Below the pieces are notes generated by a model that did not search any database, had not been told where the DNA came from, and was given only the letters and a program-made list of their open reading frames with translations. Positions 1-11,394 of a stretch of DNA of 64,000 nucleotides are shown here, piece by piece; position 1 is the stretch's first letter, and each line of letters opens with the position of its first letter. The stretch spans positions 26,107,501 to 26,171,500 of the forward strand of contig CM044877.1 in NCBI GenBank assembly GCA_024500155.1, in the 5' to 3' direction. This DNA is from Chenopodium formosanum (lineage: Eukaryota; Streptophyta; Magnoliopsida; Caryophyllales; Amaranthaceae). The translations under genes and the position numbers were made by a program.

Positions 1-492
1 TCCGCATTATGACCATCTTCCATGCCTAAGGGAATATGATTGAAGACAACTTCGCCCGAAATTACCTCCAGTTGTTTGTGACAACTCTCCGCAAGCTAGG
101 GAATGCCGTCGATAATATCCTCACTTGAAGTCATCCTCATTTGATGCGATAATTTTCCAAAGGAAATTACCGAAGATCCACGCCTGTCGATCTTTAAAAG
201 TTCGCCTGAACTTTGCTTCCGCTATGCCTGTACGTCGGCGCTTCTGTTGCTTTGAACCTGTATGTCGGTGCTCTTTTGCTTTTGAACCTATATGTCGGTG
301 CTTTTTGCTAACGAGCCAATGCTTAGGCGCTTTAAGCTGAGTGAGACGATCTCTTATCAGGTCGATCACTTTATGTAATCAAGCCGATTACTAAATCATG
401 TCAAATTGCTTAGAGGGGCTAACTGGCGTACCAAGGAACCCAAAAAATATGTTGCAGAAAGCTTGTATAACCTCAACAGGTGGCTGGGTGCT
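1..492. repeat. E1 3'-terminal noncoding region with short tandem repeats
   Basis: This noncoding stretch is homologous to 27522-28030 in E3. At about 225-315 it holds three to four tandem copies of a roughly 30-bp unit built on CTGTATGTCGGTGC followed by a T-rich run. It lies between the expected 3' LTR (off window) and the aORF2 promoter. Small open frames here show no protein-like composition and are not called. Confidence 0.6.
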
Positions 493-608
493 CTGGCGCA
501 ACTGAAAAAACATCAGCGCCACCTATTTAGCTTCAGCGCCAGGCGCCAAGCCTAATTTGTGATGCCAATGCATAGGGCTTGGCGCCAGCATGGGGATTTC
601 CTTAAATA
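493..608 (+). promoter_or_regulatory. aORF2 promoter module of E1: GGCGCC cluster plus TATA-like box
   Basis: Repeated GGCGCC and GCGCC palindromes (about 493-590) lie directly upstream of a TATA-like TTAAATA at 602-608. This precedes the noncoding first exon and the 5'-UTR intron of aORF2. The same arrangement occurs in E3 (28045-28182), upstream of aORF1, and in the LTR promoters. Promoter function is inferred from position and repetition. Confidence 0.5.
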
Positions 609-1230
609 CCCCTTTTCTCTTCATTTTGTTGGCTGCTCGTCGCGATTTTGCTCGAAAAAGGTCCGAAAACTTCAATAGCTCGGTTCTTGCTCGTTTCTCA
701 ACCGAATTCGCTCAAATTTGTTGCAAATCAAAGCTCTTTTCATCTATTTTCCTGATCTATGTAAGTTTTCTTCAAACTCACATTAGTTTATATGAATTCT
801 TGGCATGTTTATTTACGAATTTCATGAAAATTCGAAACTTATAATGCTCAATTTGCTTTGTTTGTCAAGTTTTATGCCATGAAATTGCTTGATTATATTT
901 GTATATTGCCTTGGGAGTAATTTGAGACTTGTTTGACTCAATTTGGTGGAGAAATGAGCAATTTGCCATTGTTGGACCTCTTAAGGTCGTGAAGAACAAT
1001 GTGACTTGTTCTTGACGTTTTTGCTAGAAATTCTTGTTCAATTTGTCACAATAATCACTATAGTGTTGCAAGAAATTGTTTGATTGCTTGAAAAATGCTG
1101 TTATGCTCAATTCGAATTTGTGCTCTATTTTAGTACTACGTACTTTGTTTTTGTGAACATAGTATCATGCGGCTAGGCGAACATTAGATACTATAGAACC
1201 TTAATTTATGACGATTTTGCACAATGTAGC
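609..1230 (+). other. aORF2 5' leader with probable 5'-UTR intron
   Basis: A GTAAGT donor at 761 and an acceptor AG at 1228-1229, one base before the ATG, bound a probable 469-bp T-rich 5'-UTR intron. The donor and intron start are conserved in E3 (donor at about 28333). No coding capacity is seen here. Confidence 0.5.
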
Positions 1231-3575
1231 ATGGCTAGACAGCGAGGCTCGGGTTCACGGTCCCGAAACACTAGACGGGAGCATGAGCCCGTGGAGGACG
1301 GCGCCGAGGCGTCCACTTCGCTTGGTCGACTTCCGGAGTGGGATGAGCGGACCCTGTTCTTCGCCCCTGTCTACCACATTTCTAAGAGGGTGAGACGGGG
1401 CATCGCGCCCGGGAGGACGCGACATTACGGCTCCGGTTGTGATGGTTTAGGCGATTTGTACATGATGTTCATCGCCAGGGATCTTGAGACGAGGCTCTTA
1501 TGGGAGTCTTGCGGACTAGCTACTCTGTTCGAGACCTCCGAGGCTATGATTGCCTCCAGCGGGGGTCACCATGTAGTGCGCGCTTTGGTGGAGTTCTTCT
1601 GGGACACCACCAACACCTTTCGTTTCCCCTAGGGCGAGATGATGATCACCCCTACGGACTTCAGTCTCATCACAGGACTGGATTTCACTTCTGTGCCACT
1701 GCCGTTTGACAGTGGAATCGACGTCTTTTCTTCAGAGGTCGAGGAGCTGTTAGGGCCGGTCACTATTCGGGCCCGAGCTAAGGTCGAGACGACTCAGTTT
1801 AGCGCTAGGGGAATTCGCCGCTCGACACTGGCAGCGGCTCTTGATGACGATGCGACCACTCGAGAGCAGCGGGGTGCGCATCTTTGCGCTGATGTTTTTG
1901 TCAGGGACATTCTCCCCTGACAAAGGTAGTAGGGCGTTGCTTTACTATCTTCCTGCTGTCCGTGATCTTCACCGGATCGGGACTTATGACTGGGCCAGCG
2001 TGGCCTATGCTGACTTCGTTCGTGCGCTGAGGGACCCGTGTCGACACCGGTCCTTTGGGACGAACGTCGCTTTGTCTGCCTTTTGGAAGGTCGTAGAGGT
2101 AAACATTATTCCCTATAAAGTTTAGCTCTACATATTGGTTAGAATTTACTCACACTTTTAACTCCTTGTAGATCTGGTTCTACGAGTACTTTCATTCTGC
2201 TGCGCCGGCGAGACCATCGCCGCGGGGATTTCCAGTGAGCGCCTCTTGGGGCGGCCATCATGTGGATATGTCTACTACACATGTCCGGAACTGGATCATC
2301 TCGGTACGACTTTTATTGTTTATTTTGCTTTTCCGCGGTGCTTTAGATATATTCTTGCCTGATTGATGCTCTTTATAGGGGCCTGAGGTGGTATACCGGC
2401 CGTGGGGTGGTTGGACAGTCCCTGGGTTAGCCGCACAGTATTCTGCTGAGCGTCGCTATTTGCTGGGAACTTATAGAGCGATCGCGTACTTAGGAGAGAG
2501 GGTCGCTAGACAACATTCTTCTTATGTCTTCGTCGTTCCTACTGCTCCACCACGTCATATGTTCGACGAGGCGCGGTTGTCGAGCATGTCTGAGGGAGCT
2601 GCTATCCCTTGGCGGTCCTATGTGATCCTCGGGCGGTGTTATGCTGAGGAGCTACTACCTTTGTTAGCTCCAGCCCCCGTACCGGCTGAGGATGTGAGGG
2701 TAAGATTTTTTTTAGCTTTTACTTTCCATTAAGTAGCCCCCAAGTAATGTTTTACTGATTTTTTTCTTGTTTTATCAGGACGGTGCTGCTGAGTTCGTGC
2801 CACCCCGTATGTCCATCCACTACCAGGGGATGTACGGGCCGATCGAGGAGATGATTCCTCCGGCTCCCGAGGGCGAGCACTTTGTTGAGCGGTCGATTCT
2901 TTGCCACCAGGCTCGAGTAAGCCAAGTTTTTTTTTTTTCAGAATTTTGTGTTCATATATCATGCATATTTACTGACTTATTTTTCTGACAGTTTTCACGC
3001 GAGGTGGTTTCGGCGATGGCACGATGCATAGATGCCTTCCAGAGCCAGCTCCTCCGGATGAGGAATGCGACCACCTGTCGTCGGGATGACGTCATTTGAG
3101 AGGTAGCCTTTCATTATTTTTGCATTGCTGCTTCAATTTCACCTTGTTTATGATTTAATTCTTTTTGCAGGGCCAGCCTATTGCTTCTCACACCCGCACG
3201 AGACCTGAGGGGCGGAGGGATCCAGCGAGGTCTAGCTCGAGACGTTGTCGCACTTCGTCAGGGGGTAGAGGTGGTCGATCTGAGGCTGCTCGTGCTGACA
3301 TTGTAGAGGGCTCGAGATCTTCTTCTGAGGGTGCTCATGCTGCACCGGTAGGAGAGGCTACCTCGGCTTTCAGAGGTGGTGGGATGTACGAGATAGGCTC
3401 GTCATCGCAACAGCCTCCGCGACCTTTGTCTCAGGTTGATCCTGGCTGGAGTGGTCCCTCATGGAGTCTTCCTCCCCCTACGGAGACTGGAGCTGGAGCT
3501 GGAGCTGGTGGAGAGGTGACTCCTCGTACGGCGCATTTTTATGATATGATGGGCTTACGTCCTCCGGCGCCGTAG
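1231..3575 (+). pseudogene. aORF2 of E1: plant mobile domain (PMD) protein, spliced, broken
   Basis: This is a six-exon gene antisense to gag-pol, with exons at 1231-2098, 2172-2303, 2379-2699, 2779-2916, 2992-3102 and 3171-3575. Every intron has GT and AG borders, and all are in phase 0. The first exon shows features of the plant mobile domain (PF10536, aminotransferase-like): a W-G-E-M-P/T-type segment, then S-P-D-K and L-R-D-L-type helices and an F-W-K-V-V-E end that continues as I-W-F-Y-E-Y-F in exon 2. The last exon is low complexity, rich in Ser, Gly, Arg, Pro and Gln, and ends in P-P-A-P. It is broken by TAG at 1630 (from Trp), a frameshift between about 1840 and 1875, and TGA at 3097. 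Host PMD proteins act in silencing and development; the role of the element-borne copy is unknown. The exons are visibly more GC-rich than their surroundings. Confidence 0.75.
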
Positions 3576-4017
3576 TTTATTCCTGTGTATATTTTATTTT
3601 GACTTTTCCTAGAACTTTGCCTTAGACTCATTATTTATAGACACATTTTGTATATTTATGTTGTTATGAGTTTATTTAATTGTTATTATTATGTGTATGT
3701 TAGTGTGTGCAAGAAAAGTGTGACAAACAATTTTGCGCAAAAATTCCGTCATTTTTATTATTGATGGAGGGTATCCGACTCTCTCCCCCAAAAAGAAAAA
3801 ATATAAAGGAAAAAATCGAATAAAATGTCGGGTGTTTGGAATTTAAAATAAAGTCCAAAAAAGAATAATAATAATTAAAAATAATAGCTATTTTTAATTA
3901 ATTAAGAAAAAGGATAAAAAAGATGTTTAGGAAAAATAAACGAAGCCATAAAGTCATTAACCGACTCGAGTTTAATATTAAAAACGCAAGTTAATCACAC
4001 GCGCCTTCTGTGACAAC
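3576..4017. other. Spacer between aORF2 and aORF1 of E1
   Basis: This is AT-rich noncoding DNA. It holds a motif at 3766-3789 (GGAGGG, TATCCGACT, CCCCC) preceded by CCGTCATTTTT, which recurs in all four elements and again in the gag leader. It probably contains the aORF2 3' UTR. No gene is seen. Confidence 0.5.
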
Positions 4018-4138
4018 TTGGCGCCAGCTGGCGCCACACTATGGCGCATGGCGCCAGGCGCTACACTTGGCGTGTGGCTCCAAGCGCTGATACCGTATTT
4101 CATTCTGATTAAAACTCTTCGCAATTTGTGTATAAATA
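4018..4138 (+). promoter_or_regulatory. aORF1 promoter module of E1
   Basis: A dense cluster of TGGCGCCA-type palindromes lies at 4018-4090. About 40 bp further on is a clear TATA box, TATAAATAG, at 4131-4139. The aORF1 ATG follows at 4213. The same spacing is seen in E3 and E4, and more loosely in E2, which argues for a working antisense promoter in the ancestor. Function is inferred. Confidence 0.6.
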
Positions 4139-4212
4139 GCCCCCTGCCCAGCCGATTCTTCTCAAAATTCTAGCGAATAAAATAATTCTCTTCTTTAGAA
4201 AAAATAATAATC

Positions 4213-5729
4213 ATGTCTTTTGTCACCAAAACCTTCACCCAATACACTCATGAATGGTGTCGATCTCTTAATGCTAGAGACAGAAAAGAATTAGATTTAT
4301 TTCACTTGGGGGGAATTTATGGCATCAAAGGGGTAGATCTTGACCTAGACTTCATACATACCGTTTTAGAATTTTGGAATGTTGATACTCATTGTTTCAG
4401 AATAGGGTATGATGAGATTAGCCCTTTGCCAAAGGAATTTGGTGCTATTTTAGGCTTCCTTGCAATAGACCTCGTAGTAATCCCTTGAGTAGATGCATAC
4501 TATTATAAGGATTTTGAGCGCTTATTTAATTTAAAAGAAAGGGATTTATCAAAAATAGTGGATGGCAACATAGTTAACTTGAAAGAATTCGCACGCCATT
4601 ATTTTGATAAACCTTTTTTTGAATCTTTTCATATATATCGAAGAAGGGCGTTCTTATTTTGCATGCTTAACCAATTTTTTCTTAGTAGTGGTAAAAATAA
4701 TGAAGGTCAATCAATTATAACCACTGTATTAGAACAAATTGAATCAGGGAGAAATCCAATGCCATTAATAGTTGGAGAGACTATGATTAGTCTAGATGAA
4801 TTGAAAAGGGACCCTAAAGCACCTTTTCGCGGCTCTCCAATTTTACTACAGGTAGAAAAATAATATTTTTAATTACAGAAATCAAATTTTTTTTTTTGTA
4901 TTGTAATAATAATTTATTTGCGTTGCAATATTTTACAGATGTGGCTAATGGAAAGGCTAGGATTAATTAGCCCTCCGGACGATATTGAGAAGTATACACC
5001 CAATTGCTTTGTGAGAAGGAAGAAACGATTCCCTAAGATTGGGCGCCATGGGTGGAGAAAAGTCTTCGAATCACGTGATCTTGCTATCAAGTGGGTCGTC
5101 CCATGGTGGAAAATAGAAAGGATGGTTGGTGTTAACAAGCAACCTTTCTGCCGTCTTCCAAGCTTGTCTCGTGTGACTTATTATTATCTCTGCAGGGTAA
5201 AAAGACAATACGGCTTGCTTCAGAATATTCCTTCCGGGGATCTTCGTCCTCCCTTTGAGTACCCTATTTCTCAAGAAGTAGATAGATTTGATGCTTACCG
5301 GGGTGCTAGACCTTTATGGGAAGTGATTACCCAAAAGGTTCCTCCTTCCTTGCCCAATGATGTGAAGAAGTGGTTGTTGAAGAAACCTTTGAAGGATTCA
5401 AATAAAAATCAGGGTAAAACTGATGTGAAGAGTCGTCTGGATGACAGGGTGATTATTGCCAAGGAACGCCTAGGTGCAAGAATTGAATTTAAAACACCTG
5501 CAATGCCTAGGAAGAAAAATGCTACCAAAGATAAAGGGAAAAGGAAAGCTAACACCACAGATAAAAAGGCTTGGGTGGAAAAGAAGCATGGAGTGTTCGC
5601 TGAAGGGGAGACTATCTACTCTAAAATTGAATGTAGGTCCTCTAAAGGGTGCCTCTAGCTAAGGTTATGGATGAAGAGGAGGAAGCAGACAAAAATTGGA
5701 AAAGGGCTAGAAAGGAAAAGAAAGATTAG
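4213..5729 (+). pseudogene. aORF1 of E1: DUF7745-like protein, two exons, broken
   Basis: Exon 1 (4213-4851) ends CAG|GTAGAA. Exon 2 (4939-5729) follows TTTTACAG and starts with ATG TGG. Exon 1 contains W-x-V-D-T-H-C-F-R-I-G-Y-D-E, typical of the E/W-rich helix of DUF7745/PMD-like proteins, then an N-P-M-P-L-I-V-G-E-T segment. Exon 2 has two W-W/W-L blocks and a basic Lys-rich tail that could be a nuclear signal. It is broken by TGA at about 4486 (from Arg) and a 1-base deletion at about 5657 that gives an early TAG. It lies antisense to gag-pol. Its function is unknown; the family call is by resemblance only. Confidence 0.65.
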
Positions 5730-6256
5730 GAGCATTGCTTATCCTTCAATTTATTAGACTTATATTTTTTTTATTTAAAGTTAATTTATGTCAGCTTTAT
5801 TTAAATTCCATCAATAATGTAATTTTATTTTATTAATGAAATTTCAGCTTTTAATTAAATTGTTTACTTTAAATTTATTTTACTAAAGCAATGAAAACCG
5901 AAAAAAATTAATTTTCCAGAAATTCTTCGAGTACGGAAGTTGAAAATTTTCCGAAAAACACCGAAATTCATCCAGAGTTTATTTCCGAATTGGCGCCAGT
6001 TATTGGCATTTGGCGCCTGTCATTTAAGTATGGCGCCAGGCGCCAGTTTCATCGGCTGGCGCTGATGGTTGCTGGCTGGCGCCAGGTACTTTTCTGCGAC
6101 GCCGATAATTCGGCGATCTTCTGTTGAATTTTTAATTAATTTTGGAATGCGGAGATGTCAAAAAATAAAGTGGCCGCACCCGTAAAAGGTTGCCTACGTA
6201 TCCTTTCTTAAGGAATCAGGCCGAACGGAGTTCTCTTGAGTATCCTACTCAAGTAC
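5730..6256. other. Noncoding gap between aORF1 and integrase ends, with GGCGCC cluster
   Basis: The two convergent coding units end here. The gap holds an AT-rich stretch (5750-5910), a GGCGCC palindrome cluster at about 5990-6110, and a conserved block, TGCCTACGTATCCTTTCTTA, next to the integrase stop. The same layout is found in E2, E3 and E4. It must carry both 3' ends. No gene is seen. Confidence 0.5.
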
Positions 6257-8092
6257 TTATGGGTAGTATTTCTTAAGTTGGTCAAGATTTGTCATGTTTG
6301 AGAATTCATTGCCATCCATATCAGTTAGTTTTGCTGCACCTCCTGACAGGATTGTTTTGACAATGTAGGGTCCAGACCAATTAGGTCTAAATTTACCCCT
6401 TGGGTCTAAAACATTTTTCCTTAGTGCTTTTAATACCAAATCTCCTACTTTGATATTTCTTATCTTGACCTTCTTATTAAAATGCCTAGCCATACGAGTT
6501 TGGTAACACTGAGTGTGATGTAGAGCTTCTAGTCGTTTTTCATCAAGTAGATCAATTCTTCGTATCTTGCCCTAGTCCATTCAACTTCATCGAGTTTACT
6601 CTCTAACGCGAAACGTAGAGATGGTATTTCTAGTTCGACAGGTTGTATTACATCCATTCCATATACCAAAGAAAATGGCGTATTTCCTGTTGATGTACGG
6701 ATTGACGTGCGGTAACCCCATAATGCAAAGTGGAGTTTGTCAGGCCAATCTTTATAATTTTAAGTCATTTTCTCGATGATAGTCTTTAAATTTTTGTTAG
6801 CTGCCTCGACTGCTCCATTTTCTTGAGGTCTATAAGGGGAAGAATGATGATGTTGAATGCCGTACTTTTGTATCAATTCTTCACATTCGGCTTGAAAGTG
6901 AGTTCCATTGTCACTTATCATTTCATGTGGGACTCCGTATCGGCAGATAATATTTCTCTCGATAAAGAGTGCTACATGTTTTGCAGTTAGTTTAGCGTAT
7001 GATTGCGCTTTGACCCACTTTGTGAAGTTATCAATTGCTACTAGAATAAATTCGTGGCCTCCTGTTCCTGGGGAGTGATTTTGCCAATGATATCAATTCC
7101 CCATGTAGAGAACGGCCATGGGGATGTGTAAGTATAGAGCAAAGATGGAGGGACATGTTGTAAATTGGCGTAAATTTGGCATTTAGGGCATCTTTTTACA
7201 TATTGATGGCAATCCCTATTCATTGTAGTCCAATAATATCCTTCTCGCATTATTTTCTGGACTAACATTTTGCCGTTTACATAAGTGCCACAGATTCCTT
7301 CGTGGACTATTCTCATTGCTCTTTGTGCATCCATCTTTCCTACACATAAGAGAGCTCGACCTTTAGGTACCCTTTTATGTAGCTTGTTATCTATGAGTAC
7401 GTATTGGGAAGCCAAAAGTCTTAATGCTTGTTTTGCTCTTTTGTCAGCATGAGGAGGGTATTCTCCATTGGTGACATAATTGAGTATGTCCGTGTACCAC
7501 GGTTCTTCTTCTTCTTCTTTTTCTTCTTCTTCTTGGACTAAGTCGTCGTCTTCTATAGCCTGGATATATGCTGGTTTGTGCCTTTTTTCTATAGTTAGAG
7601 GCATTTGCTCGATTTTCGTGGGAATCCTAACCATTGAGGCTAATCTTGCCAAAGCATCGGCAAATTGGTTTTCCTCTCTAGGTAGATATGTATATTCTAC
7701 CTTGTCTAATTGATCAGTAAGAGTTTCTAGATAGGTTTGATAAGAGGCTAGACTTTTGCTCCTTACCTTCCACCTTTTAGATATCTGATTGATGATCAAA
7801 GAAGAGTCTCCGAATATCCTCAACTTCTTTACTCCCAATGCCAAAGCTGTTTCAAGGCCTACCACGCATGCTTCATATTCAGCAGCATTGTTGGTAACGT
7901 CAAAATCAAGCTTTATTGAGATTGGAACGTGCTCTTCTTTAGGTGATACTAGTAGTACTCCAACACCACATCCCTTTTGGTTTGAGGCTCTGTCGAAATA
8001 TAAGGTCCAAGTATCATATTCAGTAACCATTAGGTCTTCATCCGGAAATTCATTGTCTTGTATTGGTGTCGAGTCTTCTATTGGAAAATCTG
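6257..8092 (-). pseudogene. E1 aRNH and integrase (pol C-terminal part)
   Basis: The segment from about 8040 encodes an archaeal-type RNase H with L-Y-F-D, N-N-A-A-E-Y-E, F-G-D-S and the Q-F-A-D-A-L-A end. An acidic linker (about 7502-7532) follows, then an HHCC zinc finger (H-E-G-I-C-G ... C-P-K-C), the DDE core (W-G-I-D, S-D-N-G-T-H-F, V-E-A-A-N) and a C-terminal DNA-binding region ending at 6257 (L-K-K-Y-Y-P). A frameshift near 7070 and further stops between 7040 and 6494 break the integrase core. One Gly next to the first RNase H Asp is Arg. Confidence 0.82.
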
Positions 8093-9382
8093 CTAGAAAG
8101 TCTGACACCACGGATCCTTTAATAGCTTTTTGTGGCATAAACCTTACATCGAACTGGGCTAGATTGACTATCCATCTTGATATGCGTCCATTGAGTGTAG
8201 ATTTCTCAAATAGATACTTGAGTGGATCTAATCGGGAGACTACAAAAATGGTATGCACCAACATGTAATGTCTTAACTTAGTTGTGGCCCACACTAAGGC
8301 AAGGCACAATTTCTCGAGCGGTGTATAGCGTGTTTCGTATTCGAGCATCTTTTTACTTAGGTAATAGATTGCGTTCTCTTTGCTAGCATGGCTCCCATTG
8401 TCTCTTTGGTAACCATCAAATATAACCTAAGAGGTATTCTGGGAAGTGCTGGTGCTAATACGGGAGGATTTGTGAGATAGGCTTTGATCTTTTCAAAGGC
8501 TTTTTGACACTCGTCATCCCATATTACTGGTACATTCTTTTTGAGCTTCTTGAAGATTGGTTCACATATTGACGTCAGTTTTGATATGAACCTACTTATG
8601 TATTGCAATTGGCCAATAAATCCTCGAATCTGTTTCTCAGTCTTGGGCAGTGGCATTGACATGATTGCTTTAATCTTGGTTGGTTCTACCTCTATTCCTC
8701 TAGAGCTTATGACGTATCCCAAGAGCTTGCCTGAGGTGACTCCAAAAGCACACTTTGATGCATTTAACCTCATGTTATATTTTCTTAGCCTTTCGAAAAA
8801 TTTTCTTAAGGCCAGTTGATGTCCTGGGCGGTCTTTTGATTTTACAATCATGTCGTCGACATATACTTCGACTTATTTATGCATCATGTCATGGAGTAAG
8901 GCAGTTGCTGCACGTTGGTAAGTAGCACAAGCGTTTTTCAATCCGAATGGCATTACCGTGTAGCAGTAAGTGCCCCATGGCGTTATCAAAGTTGTTTTCT
9001 CCATGTCTTCTTCTGCCAAGAGAATCTGGTTGTAACCTGCGTACCCATCCATGAACGAGAGAAGCGCGTGATTTGCCGTGTTATCTACCAGAATATCGAT
9101 GTGTGGCAAAGGGAAGTTGTCCTTTGGACTTGCCTTATTTAGATCTCGATAGTCGACACACATCCTTACCCTTCCATCTTTCTTCGGAACTGGGACAACG
9201 TTGGCGACCCATTCGGGGTATTTGGATACCTTGATGAAACCTGTAGTTATTTGTTTTTGAACTTCTTCTTTTATTTTAAGTGCTACGTCGGGTTTCATTC
9301 GACGCAACTTTTGTTTTACAGGTTTCATTCCTGGAATTAGTGGTATAGTGTGTTGAGCTAATTCTCTGTTAATGCCTGACAT
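8093..9382 (-). pseudogene. E1 reverse transcriptase and RT-linked RNase H
   Basis: The RT fingers and palm read clearly (M-C-V-D-Y-R-D-L-N-K, M-P-F-G-L-K-N-A and Y-V-D-D-M-I-V-K-S-K). The thumb and RT-linked RNase H follow (Y-Y-L-S-K-K and the Y-T-P-L-E-K block). It is broken by TAA at about 8870, right before the Y-V-D-D box, and by a roughly 16-base deletion near 8385 that shifts frame. The upstream part to about 9560 is the degraded RT N-terminal lead-in. Confidence 0.83.
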
Positions 9383-10284
9383 ATCTTCATATGACCAAGC
9401 AAATACATCGATAAATTCTTTAAGTTAATTAAATCGGTTCTTTCTTGTTTATTCAACGTTAATCCGATTTTAACTTCTCTTTTATGAGTTGAATCATTCG
9501 ATATATCAACTGTTTCAGTCTCTTAAATTACCGGTGTTTTCTTTTCGAGTGTTTCCATTGCTTTAATAATTTCTTTGTCTTTTTCATTGTTAGTTAAGCA
9601 ATGCTCGTCATCTTGGGTTAGAGAAGAATACGAGAAGTAAGAAGAATGAGAAATATTATTGTACTCTGAGATCATTACATCAAAAAGTGATATGTCCTTA
9701 GGGGCTGGATCACTAACTATCCTAGGAGAAGCAATAGGAGGGGGAGGTGTTACTACTAAAGACTTAGAAGATTCTAAAGGGAAAGACTCTTACTCGGACT
9801 CTGACTCAGACGACTCTTCAAACATCGGTCCTTGTTCTGTCGTGATGGATATCTTCCTTCCGCTTGGAGTAGTCACCTTGATAGTCTTGTGCCACCCTTG
9901 TAGTGATCCTTTAGCTGGAGTAATTAGCTTCGAGGGATCGAAGCTTTCACTTTGTAGGACTGTTTGAATGAGCGAGGAGTTATCTTCTTTATAAGTTGGC
10001 CCATTCTTTTCTCACCCAAACAGTAATCCCATGATGTTAAAGTTAAAGCATGGGGGTGCTTTCTCCTTGTGGACGGGAGTTGGGATTTCATCAGTGAAGT
10101 AGCAATCTAAGAAAATCTCGAATCCGGGTTGTCGTATGCCGTTTACAACAAATGGCTCGGGAAATTCATGACATGGATAGTCCTCTCCTTCTTTTATGAA
10201 CTGACCATTAAGCGTAAGGGGGTACTAATCCATTGGAATTGCTTTCTTTTGAATGCGAGCGTCCCTGCGTGCTTTCAACTTTTC
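9383..10284 (-). pseudogene. E1 protease-RT linker region
   Basis: This acidic, Ser-rich linker between protease and RT is recognisable by alignment with E3 and E4. It has several stops, including TGA at 10012-10014 after L-L-F-G, which E4 shares but E3 reads as CGA. No catalytic domain is visible. Confidence 0.6.
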
Positions 10285-11394
10285 TTAAGCTCGCTTGAGA
10301 TCTTTCCGAGTCGGTTCAAAACCAAGTCTGAAAGTGTCTAACTTAGGGAGGCCAGGTAACTCCAGCAGTTTTGCCATTCCTTTCTTCTTTCCTAGGGTCA
10401 TCCCAGGAAAGTGTCCTTGTTTCTTCAGCATGGCATTGAAAATCATGTTTGAATGGGGGTCATGGAAAAGAGGGGTCCTTTTATCCTCCTGGATTATGGA
10501 GACTTCTTCGTTAAAGCCCCATAGGTCTTCATCATCCTCGTCGTGTTCCACATTAATAATTAGATTTTCTATAGATTTTATTCTCATTGGCGAAGCATCG
10601 ATGGTTATTGGAATTCCTCCAACTATAGCTTTCACTTGTTGGTGGAGAGATGAAGGGACGACCTTTAGATCATGAAGCCAAGGGCGTCCCAACAATAAGT
10701 TGAATGAAGCTTTGATGTCTACTACTTGGAAAGTAGTAGCATGTTCTATTGCTCCTGCTGTTACATTTAGGGTAATCTTGCCAAGAGCTTGACGACGAGT
10801 GTTGTCGTAGGCCCTTATTCCTTATGTAGACGGAGTTAAATCTTTGTCCCTTATGCCGAGCATCCTTGCAGTTCTAAGTGGACAAATGTTGATGGCTGAT
10901 CCATTGTCTACGAGAGTCATAGGAACATTCATCCTCCTGCAAACTACTATGAGGTTTAATGCCATGTAGTGTTTGTCACCTTCTGGAGCTAAATCTTTGT
11001 CAGAGAAGGTGATCAAATTAATCGAGCTTGGAAGGTCACTTGTGAGGAAGTTGGCTAATCCCTCAGGAGTAGTGTCAGAGTATATCCCGATTTTGTCCAA
11101 GGCATTCATTACAACCAACCTATGTTCTCGAGATGTTGCCAGAAGTTTCCATACATTCATCTCAACTTTTGTCTTCTTAAACTGCTTAACAATGTCGTTG
11201 TCTTCAAGGATTGGTATGGGAACTTGTTGTGTGGTTGGTATAGGTTGTGTTGAAACGGGAGGTTGCATTCTCCCAGATCTTGTGAGGACGTCTATTGATG
11301 AGTCTTCTTCAGCCCAAATGTCATCTGTGGTGTATGACACAGAAGGCGGAAGTTCTACTAAATCCTTTAGATAAACATATTCTTCTCTACTGTC
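10285..11394 (-). pseudogene. E1 retroviral-type aspartic protease region
   Basis: The protease has the active-site block V-D-N-G-S-A-I-N (Asp codon near 10906) and the flap or second conserved block L-L-G-R-P-W-L-H. The D-N-G-S variant of the usual D-T/S-G is seen in plant Tat elements. The stretch is interrupted by a stop around 10820 and a stop at its upstream border with gag (about 11395). Confidence 0.75.
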
